In this document: in pieces, positions 12,397 through 24,211 of the stretch | How positions within the stretch are numbered: position 1 is the first letter of the stretch | Layout of the letters: each line of letters opens with the position of its first letter | Source: Colletotrichum lupini | Taxonomy: Eukaryota > Ascomycota > Sordariomycetes > Glomerellales > Glomerellaceae | Reading direction: 5' to 3' | Length of the DNA: 64,000 nucleotides | NCBI RefSeq assembly: GCF_023278565.1 | Contig: NC_064679.1 | Coordinates: 4,030,001 to 4,094,000, forward strand | Translations under genes and position numbers: made by a program | Notes under the pieces: generated by a model | Databases searched by the model: none | What the model was told of the DNA's origin: nothing | The model's input: only the letters and a program-made list of their open reading frames with translations

Positions 12397-13630
12397 GATA
12401 ACGAATGATCTTGGGCTTCAGGCTAAAAAAGCAGAAAAGGCGGCAAGAGCGGTCAGATTAGAAAGGAGAAGAGAGTAATTGAGCGAGTGTTGAGGGAGGA
12501 GGCTGTCGAGCTTCGTCGGCCTCTGGTCCCGTTGGGGTTTCTCGCCGCCCTTACCTCCAGTATCTCAGCTCCCCCGAGACCTTTATACAGAGTGTAATGA
12601 GCTCGGCTCACGATACCTTCACTTATCGCAAACTGGTTCTCTCATGCCGCTATTCCGAGAATAGACCACAATGCCGAGACAAATGCTGGCATTGGACTCC
12701 TCACCATTTGGACCCCGGCCCAGTGCCTCGGTGAGAGACTAAAAAACAGCAATAGCAACAATACGAAGCACTATCGCTGTGATGCAATCGCTTCCAGACA
12801 TCAACGATCAAAGCATCACGGTACGACTGACTAGGTGTCGTCCAACCCCGGGCCCAGCTCCTCCGCGGCGTACCATGGTGACCTCGTGCTGTTCAGCTGC
12901 ATGCGCGTCCGAGACCGACGCGGTACGCCGTCAAGATCATGCAGGTACCAAACTGACATCCCCTAGCTGCACTACGGGTCTTGTTCAATCACCGTATTTT
13001 ATCAAGTTTTTGGCTTCGATAGATTTTGATTCGTGTCCACGAGGGTCGATTTAATCGCTCCTTGGATCAGGCTGCTAGAGACTACTATCGTTTCAGCCAC
13101 TCTCACAGTCAAGGCCGCGATTTCATCTCGTGAGAGTTCAAGAAACACTCTCGGCATGAGTGCCGTTCGCCAAGCGAATATTGCTGACTCACATCTCTAT
13201 ATCAAGCGGAAATTCGACCAAAACCTTGTGTTATCTCCCAGAATGAGACAGAGAAGAGTAAATGAGGGGGACAAGATCACGCACTTGAGGTTCAACAAGA
13301 CCAAACCAAGAAGCGAAAGGCGACACAAACTAAAGGTAGAGGGGTTCACTCACAGCAATCACGCGCCGAGGCGAAAGATGAGAACTCACTCAAGTCAGAC
13401 AAGATGTGTAGAACAAAGCCAGAAAAGCCTCCAATTTTCTTTTCAATCATTACATCCATGATGCGCCTCCCCTCGTACAGTCATTATACCGATGACACAC
13501 AAAGAACCGACCCATGGCCACCCCAAGGGGCCGACAATATTAACAGGCATGATCAACTCAAAACGCGTGCAAAATAGCAATGAACCCATGATTCGTAAGA
13601 CTCTCCCCTTCTCTCACTTCCCGTATTCCA
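12397..13630. other. Intergenic: glycoprotein promoter and SMC4 3' flank
   Basis: A 1.2-kb gap with no supported gene. It carries the promoter side of the glycoprotein gene and the downstream region of SMC4. Short open frames here have no recognisable content. Confidence 0.5.
12581..12587 (-). promoter_or_regulatory. TATA-like box of the glycoprotein gene
   Basis: Read on the minus strand it is TATAAAG, about 185 bp before the start codon, with C/T-rich DNA between. The position suits a fungal TATA promoter with a long leader. Sequence-only inference. Confidence 0.4.
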
Positions 13631-16600
13631 TCATCGCGCCATCGTCGTCTGTTGCGTGGCTTGCTGAATCTGGCCTTGACCATGGCCCTGCACCCGTGTC
13701 CGCACGATGTAGTCCTGGTTCTCGATCGTCACGCTCTTCGTCATATGGTTCACCTTGTAGACACCAACGAGACGGGCAGCCAGCTCGAACATGTTGTTTC
13801 GGAGCGAAATGACAATGAACTGGGCGTTCTTCGTGCGCTCTTTGATGTAGTTGGCAACGATTGAGACCTGAAAGTGACCATGTTAGCAAGGATGAATCGC
13901 AACAACTAATGGCGAGGGTAGGAACTTACGTTTCTGAAGTCCAAGGCAGCGTCAATCTCGTCCATGACGTACAGTGGCGTTGGCTTGTAGTGGTGCAGTG
14001 CAAAGACAAGCGCCAAACTGCTCAGTGTCTTCTCACCACCAGACAAGTTGCTGATGTTCTTCCACGACTTCTTCGGGGGCATGACACTGAAGAGGATACC
14101 TTCGCTGAAGGGGTCCAGGGAGTCGACCAACTCAAGCTCGGCGTTACCACCCATTGTAATCATTTGGTACATCTCCTTGAGGCGGAGAGAGATGGTGCTG
14201 AAGCCTTCCATGAAGCCCTCCAGACGCAGGCGACGGAGTTCGTCACAGCGCTTCTTGGCTGCGTCGCGTTGGTCGACGGCGGTCTGAAGGTCGGATGAGC
14301 GGGCGGCGTGCTCCTCGACACGGCGACGGTACTCGGCGAGAACACCGAGATCGACGTTGACGTTTTGTGTCTTCTCCTCGAGAGCGGCGATTTCTCCCTT
14401 CAGTTTCTCCTTGCTCATGTCCGCAAGCTCATCAGGAGTGTAAACGGGCAGCTCGAGTGCTTGACTGCTTGGTTGAGATGGCAGCTGAGACTCGTCAGAC
14501 TCTTCCTCATCGTCCTCATCCTCGGCTTCGGCGGATGGCTGGGAGTCCTCGCCAGTGACAGCGTCCTGGGTCACTGTCTTGTCACCATCCGCTTCTGCGT
14601 CATCATCTCCTTCAGCAGCTGTCGGGGCAGGGGCGACCTTGGGTGCAGGGTTAGAGGTTCCGGTCAGGTCGTCCACGTTCTGAAGCACCAGCTTAGACAG
14701 CTTGTCGTTCCAGTACATGAGTCTCTTTTGGTTCTCAGTCAGGACCTTTTGGTTCTCCTCAAGCTTGTTGCGCATCTCGATCTCGCTGGCCCGAGTAGCA
14801 TTCAACTCGGCGGTCTTCTCATCGAGCTCGGCCTTGACGGATGTCAGCTCTTGTTTCTTAGCTGCCAAACCCTCCTCGGCCTCGTCGACTTGGCCACGAA
14901 GAGACTCGGCCTTTTCGCCTTGGTTTTCTATCTCATGCTCGAGCTTCTCAAGGTCGCGAATAGCCACCTCAATGTCCTTGGTGGCCTTGGCGTGGTCTCT
15001 CTCGAGCTTCGTCTTTTGCTTCTCGGCCTTGACCTTGCGAACTTCGGCGTTGGATGTCTCCTCGTTTTGAGAGACAATCTCCTCTTTCAAAGAGTCGACG
15101 TTGGCTTTTTGCAGGCGAAGCTTCTCACCACCAACCTGCATGATCTTGTCTTGCAAAGCCTTGATCTCTTCCTCAACTCCAGATGTCTCGTCGTGGAGCT
15201 TCTCAACCTCCTTATTGAGCTTAGCAATTTCCTTGCGAAGAGCCGCAATGCGGTTATTATCCGAGGCGGAGGGTTGGTGCTCCTTGCTCAACTCCTTGAT
15301 GCGACGATGGGCATCGGCCAAGTTCCTAGCCGCGCTGTTGATCTCAAGAGTGATCTTCTGCATCTTGGTGTCGAGCATAGGGATCTGATCATTGAGTTCA
15401 CGGACTCTTGTCTCAAGCTCGCGCTGCTGCTCCTGGAAGTCTTGAAACTTCTCCTCGAGAACATCGCGATCTTCCTCAAGCTTCGAGACCTGTTCCTTGG
15501 AAGTCTCGGCAACAAGCTTCGAAGACATCAGACCTCGCTTGACAGTTGTACCACCACCAGACATGGTACCAGACTTGTCAATCAGCTCGCCGGCCAAGGT
15601 AACCACGCGCCATCTCCTGGCACCGTAAGCGATTCTGTTGGCCTGAGCCAGGTCGTTGGCCACAAGGGTATCTTGAAGGGCGTGGTAGAATGCTGGGCGG
15701 AACCTCTCCTCCTTGGGGTTGACCAGGTCAAAGAGGCGAGGCGCATTTTCGGGGGTTTGGATGGCATTCATGTCTCGAACTCTCAGTTTGTCCAAACACA
15801 TAAAGTTACCACGACCCAAGTTGGTCTTGCGAAGGTACTCAATGCATTGCTGACCAGCTTCGACGGTGTCGGTGACAAAGTTGTCGAGGGCACCGCAGGC
15901 CGTGGAAATGGCCACATCGTACTTTTGGTCAATTGCGCCGAGGTTGCCGAGTCTTCCGTGGAACCCGTCGATACGACCGGACTCGCGCATGCGCATCAGA
16001 GCGGTGAGAACGTTGCCCTGAGTCTGCGTCTTAGACAAACTTGAGCGAGCCTCGTCCGCCTTCTGTCTGGCGTTAGACACCTTTGCGCGAATCTTGGGTT
16101 CGTGGGCATTGAATCGTGTCAACTCGTGCTCAGCCTCCTTTCTCTCTTCCTCCAGCTTGGCCTTCTCGGCCTGGCACTCTTTGAGCTCCTCAGTCTTGGC
16201 AGCGCGAGCATCCTCAATGGCAGCAATCTTTGCCTCCGTTTCAGAAATGGCCACAGCACCAGCGTTGGCCTTCTCCTCGAGGATGTTCATCTCGCTCTCT
16301 GCAACAGCGATGGCTGATTGCTTCTGGTTGATCTTCTCCTTCCAGGGCTCCAATGACTTTTGCTTGACTGCAATCTGGTCGGAGAACTTTTGAGTCTTGC
16401 CCTTGAGGCCCTCACGAATAGTCGCGAGCTCCGCCTCCTCTTCTTGCACTCTGATTTCGAGTGATGCGATTTCTTGTGCGCGGGTCTCAATCTCCTCCGC
16501 GCATTGGGCGATGGTCTCGTCTGCTTCAGTAGCGGACTTTTCGGCGTTGGCGATGGTCTTGTCCAGCTTCTTCTGCTTGTCGTTGAGGAACTTCTTCTTC

Positions 16601-18372
16601 TCGTCAAACTTGACGCGCTCTTGCTCGAACTTGGCCATCTCCTTAACAAGAGCCTCAGTTTCTTTCGCTTGCGCCTCAAACTCCTTGCTTCCACGAGAGT
16701 ATGACTTTTGGAGCTCCTTGATGACCTTTTCGCCGCCATGATGCTTCTCCAACTCATCGTCGAGCTGCGCCTGCATCTGACTGATTGCTTCCTCAGTAAC
16801 AGCAACGTTGTCGTTACACTCGCCAATGTAGAGTTGGTACAGCGCAGACTTCTTTGTTGTGAGCTCGTTCTCGTCGCGGATGTATGCAATAGCCTTGTTC
16901 TTCTTGTCTTCGAGGCCGTTCTTCTCCTTCTCAACGTGTTGAACGCGACCACTCTTCTCCATGCAGATTTCATTGAGAGTCTCAACCTCGGTGGCGGATT
17001 CCTCAATAGGCGTCTTGTACTTTGAAGTGCCGATGATATCCTCCAGGTATTCGAGAAGACCGTCGTCATGTTCGTTGGCAGCCTTCGGCTTCATCTGGGC
17101 TATGGACTCGACCTCACCCTGCAGAATCAGGAAACGTTTGTGGTCAAGGTCGATGCCGCGGTCGCGAAGGAGGGTGGTGACTGTGGTGAAGTTGGAGGCT
17201 TTGCCGTTGATGTAGTATGTGCTAGAGTTGTTCTTGAAGGCTTTGCGGGAAATGATGAGATCGGAATCGGGAATGACTTCATGTCCACCACCGGGCTACG
17301 TATGGTTAGCGACTATTCGCGCGAAACATTTGACGCAACTAACCTGATCCATGACTTCTCTGAAGTGCACAGAGACCTCGCAATGGTCCAAATTCGGGTG
17401 CTGGGCGGAATTGTGAATCAAGGCAGAAAGCTTGCCCTGACGCATCTTGCTGGCACGGAAGCCAAAGACGAACAAGAGGGAGTCAATAACGTTGGATTTT
17501 CCAGAACCGTTAGGGCCAACAACGGAGGAGAATGATCCATGGAAAGGACCGACTTCCTGACGACCAGCATAACTCTTGAAGTTGGTAAGAATCAGGTAGG
17601 AGATGACCAGGCGAGGCTTGGGAGTTGTGTCCTCGACCACCGGCACGGCCAGGGTGCGCGACTTCAAGACAATGTCCATCGGCTTCTCCATGACGGTGTC
17701 CATCGCGCGTACAGGCTTGAAGGTGGCCTGCGTCTCGTCTGCAACCGGTCTCTGCTCGTTGACTGAAGAAGCTGTGATGTCGGCGAGAGGCTCTGCATGG
17801 ACCCGGGAGGGCTCGGGAGTAGCGGATGGCTTGCGTATGGATGCTGGTGTCGCAGACTTGGTGGAAGCTCTAGGCGCAGCGCTCATCCTGGGCTTTCTGG
17901 GAGACGGCTTTCTTGCTGAGGATGGCGGCTCTTTCTTGCTAATAGTTTGGTCGGGGTCGAAGATTTCGCTAGGCTCTATTGAGGGAGCGATGTCATGCGC
18001 CGAGGGGTCTTCGGCAATGGATGTCTCGTCCGCCCTCGATGGTTCCTCCACTGCTGAAGGCGCCTCTGCGATGGACGTTACATCTGCAACCGAAGCATCC
18101 TCCTCAAGCTTCGTGGCCTCCTCGGCCACGGTAGTGTCGGCATTCTTCTTAGGTCTGCCGCGGCGGCGAGGCGCTGTTGGAGCAGGCGTTGATGAGGGGG
18201 CAGCGCTCTTGCGGGCGCGTGTTGGTCGGCGCACTGGGCTTTTTGATGGCTCGGGGGCGAACTCTTCCTCGCTCTCTTCCTCTCTCTTTACGGTGGTGTT
18301 TGCGATCTCATCGTCGTCGGATGAGTCGACGATGGCCTGGCGGCGCGTCGCACGGCGTGGGCGGGCCGACAT
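13631..18372 (-). CDS. SMC4: Condensin subunit SMC4
   Basis: Three exons: 18372-17344, 17295-13930 and 13867-13631, with introns of 48 and 62 bp, give 1543 residues. The start MSARPRRATRR is preferred over an upstream ATG at 18450. A basic, acidic and Ser-rich N-terminal tail of about 290 residues precedes the ATPase head. Walker A GPNGSGKSNVID lies near 17,500. The hinge region (GFHGRLGNLGAIDQKYD through GRGNFMCL) lies near 15,800-15,970, between two long coiled coils. The C-terminal coil carries an acidic, low-complexity insertion of about 60 residues. The signature LSGGEKT is near 14,030, followed by Walker B VMDEIDAALD, interrupted by intron 2 directly after DFRN. SMC4 pairs with SMC2 in condensin, which compacts mitotic chromosomes. 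It is divergent from the ELYS-like gene. Several long open frames on the opposite strand are shadows. Confidence 0.96.
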
Positions 18373-18889
18373 TATGCTTGTGGTAAGGTTGTAGGTTAGT
18401 CGTGTGTGAAGCGAATGAACGCAAAGGCAAAAGTGCGTGGGGTATCTCAATCAAGGTGACAAGAAGCCAAGCAAGAATGAAAAAGAAAACGCAGCAGGCG
18501 CAAAGTGGTGCTGCGGTAATAGAATCTGGTGATGTCGGATGCGAAAAGGGAAAAGGGAAAACGCAATTGTGTTGTTTGCTCCCACACTTTCCCCCACTTT
18601 GATTTGTTTGAATCGCTCACCGATTAGGTCGATTGTAAACAAACAGCCCACACCGCCCGCCCCCACCCGCCACAAGGCTGCGGAGACACGTCAAGTCGCG
18701 ACTGTGGCTGGTGCTTCCTATCTTCCGAAGTGTGGCTGAAGCTCTACATCGATCTTTGCCCGGCGCAAAGCCGTCGCATTTCATCCCGCCAACTCAAAAA
18801 AAGACGACCAAAACACTCCGCCTAAACTGACAGCAAGCTTGTGGTCTCCAGTATCCTACAGAGGCATCGCTGATCCACCACACCTCAAG
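18373..18889. promoter_or_regulatory. Shared bidirectional promoter, SMC4 and ELYS-like gene
   Basis: 517 bp separate the two divergent start codons. The stretch contains the only available promoter space for both genes, including a perfect GTCGCGAC palindrome near 18,695. I see no TATA box and no ACGCGT cell-cycle box. An in-frame ATG for SMC4 at 18450 lies within it. Confidence 0.55.
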
Positions 18890-19934
18890 ATGTTCGACTA
18901 CACCAACTTCGATCACGTCTTTGGGGCGGAGCAGTTCCCTTACGATCGCAAGTCCGTTCAGGAAATCGACACCTACCGCAAGAGCCTCGATGGCGCCCTC
19001 TTCATCGACCGGGTCCTGAAAGCCTTGGGTCTCACCAAGTGTATGCTTCCTCCCAGTTGCTTCGAGATCTTCTATGACTGACGTTGGAAATCAGCCAAGA
19101 TATATCCTCCCAAAACCGAGAATGCTCTGCGCACACTACACCAGCAATTATGCGAAGCCACCATGTCAGCGCACCACCGACTCTCGATCTTCTACTACAT
19201 CCTGCTCGACTTTGACACGAGCCAGACTAGATCCCAGGCATCGTCAAAGTTCGCCGTCACGTCCGGTGTTCCCAAAAACTATCAGATCTTCATGAAGGGT
19301 CTTTGGCTTCTGGATCATCAACAATTCGAGGTACGCGCCTCTGACCAAACTATTGTCACTGGGCAACACTTCACTTACTAATTACTCGAACTACCAACAG
19401 AAAGCACTCGAGTATATTGCGCACCCTTCCCTAACTACCGACTTTGCCGATGAGATCATGACAGCGCTTGTGCGCAATGCCCCCGACGGCGACTACACCC
19501 TGCCTCTCTCATACTTCCACACTGTCCAGCCAATTCTCAAGACATCCGAGGCTCTCGAGCTTCTCTTCGACGCCATGTCAAGAACTAGCGTCACTGAAGC
19601 CCTCTACTTTTCCAGAACCCACGCCGATGCTGTCAGGGCACAGCTGTTCCGCCAGCTTGTCTCCAACGTGATTGGCGCTCCTGCGAACGAAGAGACAGCC
19701 GCAAGGTCAACTGAGCTTATTGGGTTGCCCTTTGATGCGGCAGAGGAGGCCTGGTTCGAGGACTTCCTTTCTCGCGAAGACGGAAAGAAGCTGAAGAGAG
19801 CGCGAGACACACTCCTCGTGAGAAAGCTGGTGACGGGTAGGCTAAGTGAAGCTGTGCAGGATAAGAATCATGGAGGTGGCTGGGGAGTGGTACTGGAAGG
19901 TGTTAAGAGCGGCCTAGGAGGCCGAGCAGAGTGA
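18890..19934 (+). CDS. ELYS-like nuclear pore assembly protein
   Basis: Three exons, 18890-19040, 19095-19330 and 19401-19934, with introns of 54 bp (GTATGC..CAG) and 70 bp (GTACGC..CAG), encode 306 residues. The joins TKSKIYPPK and QQFEKALEY restore a smooth all-helical protein. The segment from YPPKTENALRTLHQQLCEA through FMKGLWLLDHQQFEKALEYI matches the ELYS-like domain (PF13934) found in short fungal ELYS proteins. In animals ELYS seeds nuclear-pore assembly on chromatin; fungal versions lack the large beta-propeller and AT-hook parts, and the length here fits that short form. It sits head to head with SMC4. Confidence 0.85.
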
Positions 19935-20500
19935 TTACTTTTCTAACTTCTGAGATATTGACGGGTGTTCTATCCCACGACGGGGACGAGTGGTTGATTT
20001 CAGCATAGCGATGGCGTTCGGGCAATGCCCTCAAATTATACCTGGAATATCAAGTGAGACTGAAAAAAGGACTGGTCTTCATAAAGTTCACACTTCAAAA
20101 CCTAATGACTTGACAAAGCGAGTTACTCCCGCGTCGGCGTCCTGCCATGCATTTGTTGAATTGCGACTGTTCACCTCGGTGACGCCAAGGTGTGATGGTT
20201 CCACCGAGATTACACCGAGAAATCCCGCGTCTGACTAAGCTCTGCGTCGAGTCACACCTTGCAGGTCACCCCCCGGCCGCCCGCACCGCCCGCCCACACC
20301 ATGGAGTCCAGTCACTTTAGCTGCGTCAACCGCTTCCGCCGCCTTACGCCAAATCACCCGTCCTTCACCGTCTCTCATCTCGCGCGTTACAACTCACTTT
20401 TCATTCCCCCCTCGTGACGGCGATGTGCGGTGATGATGCTTCGCTCGCTTAACACCTCTCCATCTCTTGTTCCGTTTGGAGTCACCATTGCGTCGGGACG
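19935..20500. other. Intergenic, upstream of Zn-cluster regulator
   Basis: 566 bp with C-rich runs near 20,265-20,300 and no coding content that I can support. It holds the promoter of the transcription-factor gene. Confidence 0.5.
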
Positions 20501-22673
20501 ATGAGCAACCCCGCTAAAGGCGTCAAATTTGTCGGCTCCGACTCTTCGGGGCTTCCCTTGAAGCGGAAGCAGGTTCTGCAGGCCTGCGAATCATGTCGCA
20601 GAAAGAAGGTCCGCTCAAACCAAAAACGATTCCACTCGACTAAGACGCATTTCTTCTTACATGACAATTATAGAAACGCTGCATCCACGGGGAACCTCCG
20701 CCGTTGGAGCCCGCCCATGACGGGTGTGCGGGTTCTTCGCCGCCGGACAATGCTGGGTTGGTTTCCTAATCAGGCAACTTTGATGATCACCTTTGGCTGA
20801 CTGAACCCTTTCTTCCCAGACAACATGTCATCGCCGGAACTGGTTCGCCAAGCAAACATCGTTACTCGGCGTCCGTGACCGCTGATGCCGTGCTGTCCAC
20901 GACCCCTGTTCGCCGTGAATCTGCCACGGCGGGCCATTCAGAGCCAGCGCAGACTCCACAGACGCGCTTCGTTGGCGATCTTAACCCGGAGGGCATGTTC
21001 GCCGAGGCCGCCGACTCAGATCCGGCCGCTAATCCTACACAGAAGGCCGAGGTGGGTGTCTGGCTTCCGTCACTCAATGCCGCTTCGGCACAGTCGACCA
21101 CCTCCGTTGTTTCGCGTCCGTCGGCCATTATCGACAAGGTCTTGCTGCCTTATGTCAAGCAGAATTGTCTCACCTGTGTTCCACCGGAGAAGGATTATAA
21201 ACATCTCCACAAGGTGTACCGAGACAAAATCCATCCTATTTTCGGCCTTGTCCCAGACGAGGCTTTGGATGATGGCGATTCCCCAGCAGCTATTGTCATG
21301 CGACAAGTGGTATGCCTCGCCGCTGCCACTGACCCTGACATGAAAAGCCATCTGCGCCTCGCTACGCAAGGGAACAAGAGGCTCTCGTACCAAGACTTCT
21401 CCCAGACGTTGTCTAGCTCTATACGGGCCATCCTGGATACGAGCTTGATCTCGGACCGGACGATACACATACGTGCCTTGTGCATGCTATCACTGTATGC
21501 CCAGCCTTCAGGTGCTGATGAAGCAGATTTGCCTGCTCAACTTGGCGCCAGGGCCGCGCACCATTCGCAGACCCTTGGGCTGCACCTCTTTCACTCCAGC
21601 AACGACTCTCTTGATACCCTTTTTTGCGCTGTTTGGGCACTAGATCGTATCAACGCGGCGACCTACGGAAGACCTTGCGTCCTGCACGAGGGTGACATCG
21701 GTCCCGGGCTAGACGACTGTTTCCGCAGACAAGCGCCCTGCTTCCAACTTTTCCTATCGGTCGTGCAGTGGCTGGATAAGGTGATTGAGCTCTATCGTCC
21801 GGGTGTTATTGCTCAGTCGCTGGAAGCAAAGCCCTTTATCGATCTACCAGTCCTCGAGCCTATGATCCTCGAAGCCAATGCGTTGCAGGTTCCCACGCCG
21901 CTTCTTGGTATGTTCAAGAAGCTCTTCTCTCACCCCATGTCAGTATGCGATACTAACCCTCAAAAGCCACAATAGAGGTCTTCTACCACGCCGTAATCAT
22001 CCTCTCATGCCGCTTATCCAGACCAGGACCCCCAGCACAATACGCATCATCAGTACCACCGCCCTCAGCAAACGCACGACGCTCTCTCGCAGCCGAGCGA
22101 ATATCCTCCGCCATCCGCCGCGATCACCTCAGCCCGGTCCCTCTCGTCCCATATGCCCTCTCTCTAGCCCTCAGCGTCGAGTACCGCAAAATGCGACACA
22201 GTGCCCTCCCCATGTTCCGCGCCCGCGCCCGCAGCGCATTCAAGTCCAACTCGGAGCTCATGAAGCGGTTCGGCGACGTCTTCTGGAGCGCACGGGTCGT
22301 CGCGGGACTGGGCGAGCGAATCCTGCGAGAGATGGAGCGGGCTGCAAACTCCATTGCCCAAGAAGGGGGTGCGGCTTTGCCATCGGCTGCTGCTGTTGTT
22401 GACGTACCTGTGAATGGTAAAATCGACGAGCCTTTGGTGGTTGACGGGGCACCGGCCGAGCCGCCGTCGGCTCCCTTGGCTCCTGCGTCAACCGCCGAGC
22501 TCCCGGCGCTGGAAGCGATTGACTTTTCGATTGTCGATGCGATGCCGCATCTAGATGTCTTTGGCCACTTCGATCCGAGCTTCAACCTATCGGCAGTCGA
22601 TAACGCTTTGGAGGCTAACCTCGATATAGGGCTGCCCCTCAACTGGGGTGAGTGGGATCAATTTGCTGGTTGA
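20501..22673 (+). CDS. Fungal Zn-cluster transcription factor
   Basis: Four exons are inferred: 20501-20608, 20674 to either 20723 or 20756, 20820-21907, and 21967-22673 (651 or 662 codons). Intron 1 (65 bp) has an odd GTCCGC donor, but splicing there gives ACESCRRKKKRCIHG, the first half of a Zn2Cys6 cluster. Intron 2 has two possible donors (GTGTGC or GTTGGT). Intron 3 (59 bp, GTATGT, ATACTAAC branch) is clear and joins PTPLL to ATIEVFYHAVI. Exon 3 has FVGDLNPEGMFAEA, seen in several fungal regulators, then a middle-homology region ending in ALDRINAATYGRPCVLHEGD. It probably acts in the nucleus as a pathway regulator; the target is unknown. The second set of Zn-binding cysteines is not visible under the simplest model. 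Confidence 0.75.
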
Positions 22674-23792
22674 AGATTCCTCTCCACGTACCGATTCGAA
22701 TGATTCCTTCTACCACACCAAGATTCAGGATTCCCCACGCCTCAGATGCATTGATGGCACAACGTTTGGCTGAGATATCCAGGCTATCGCCAGACCATCA
22801 GTCACGGCATGTTGTGGTGATTACCTACCCAATGACATCTTATACCCATTAACTCACGTGTCCGTGGACCGCGTTACAAGCTCACTCTACCGACTTGAAC
22901 ACTGCGTAGCTATATCACAGCAAACCAAAGGTCTAGGGGTTTTGCAGGATATGCATGGCTACTGATATCCTCCTCAAGAGGTTGGCGCACTAATACCGCC
23001 AAAGAGACTCGAGTTGCCCCGGAAGCATCGATGTGGTTTACATGTGTTCAAGACACGGAGCCCATGCAACCGTCAAGAACTTCAGTCCTTTGAATGTGGG
23101 AACAGTCTCATATACCAAGGACAATGCGGATGGCAAAATAGAATATCAATGTTGCTCCGTAGAATTCAATACCATACGATATCTGCCCTTGCATATTAAG
23201 TGTGGTTAAATCGTAAAAGCCACATCCACCAAACGATTTGCATCGTGAGGCTCCATCGAATCAAATTTTCTTTGCGTCATAGTTAATGACAGCAAGAGAA
23301 CTAGATCGTGATTCGAAAGAAACAAAGATGAACTGTCTGTGGCATTATGTAGGACCACCAATCTTTGTGGGTACACTTGTACTCGAACTCGCAACCCTTT
23401 CGGGACCAATCACGCTTTACCATTCCGCCACTAGGTCATGGACACTTCGAACGCTGCTCATGCCTTTTCTCGCAATTCTGCTGCCTGAGTATGCTCGCGG
23501 CGGGAGGTTTGCGAAAATGTTGTGAATATTCCCATGAAGGTACGTACTCTAGCAGGAGTACGCAGATGCGCTTCGACCAATGAGCGGCCAAATGCATGAT
23601 GCTTCCATGTCGATGACTAATCCTCTGAGATCTCCACTTTATTTTGCCGATGGTCCGGTCGCCACCATTTGCTGACCACCGGGAAAGCTTCAAAGCTCCA
23701 CGAGGATTATCAATCGGCCATCTGTCGCACAAAGAGCGAGTCACTCTCGCAACCTCATCTATGAGCCTCTCGTATTGAATATCGCGTTGAAT
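22674..23792. other. Intergenic region, 1.1 kb
   Basis: No supported gene. A degenerate tRNA-like stretch occurs at about 23,367-23,440 on the minus strand (A-box-like TGGCGGAATGG, B-box-like AGTTCGAGT), but it does not fold as a tRNA. Confidence 0.45.
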
Positions 23793-24211
23793 ATGGCTCC
23801 GCCTTTGAACTTGCTAATCCGCGCTCTCGTGGCCTTCGAGGATGTGATTATCCGCCAAGTATGCGACTCCCTCCATCCTCCCCGCCCTACGCAGCAAGCT
23901 AACCTCGAATGTCAATCTACAGATCCTTAGAAGTCCTGGCTTCCACCGCGGCGTCGGTCGAATCCACCGATACGTCGACGAGAAGCGGAATGGGCCTATG
24001 CCGCATGAGCCGCTGCGCCAAGGACAGGCGACTGGTAGGTTCGAACTTGAGAGTCACGCTGGGAGGGAGATGGTTGAAGAGAGGGTAGCTGACGTGCTGA
24101 GTTATAGCGAATCCTGAAGACCGAGGCTTTTTGCAATATTTTATCGAGGAGCTGAAAAATCAGTTCCGGGGAACGACGAATCCGCCCCCGCCGGGACCGC
24201 CGAAGCGATGA
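23793..24211 (+). CDS. Small conserved fungal protein, possibly Mrx7-like
   Basis: Three short exons, 23793-23858, 23923-24034 and 24108-24211, encode 93 residues. Introns of 64 bp (GTATGC..ACAG, GCTAAC branch) and 73 bp (GTAGGT..ATAG, GCTGAC branch) keep the frame exactly. The product begins MAPPLNLLIRALVAFEDVII, then has RSPGFHRGVGRIHR, a proline- and charge-rich stretch, GFLQYFIEELKNQFRG and a Pro-rich tail. The layout (hydrophobic N-terminus, FHRGVGRIH, then F..EL+NQ.RG) reminds me of the fungal MIOREX component 7 family (mitochondrial), but this is from memory and weak. Exact phase at both junctions, good splice signals and a terminal TGA argue for a real gene. No single exon is long enough to be called as an ORF. 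Confidence 0.72.

Noticed and set aside
14308..16044. 578-codon plus-strand open frame inside SMC4
   Set aside because: Antisense shadow of the SMC4 coiled coil; Leu/Val-rich low-complexity translation with no family signal.
23367..23440. tRNA-like sequence on the minus strand
   Set aside because: A- and B-box-like motifs are present but acceptor, T and anticodon stems do not pair; at most a decayed tRNA-derived piece.
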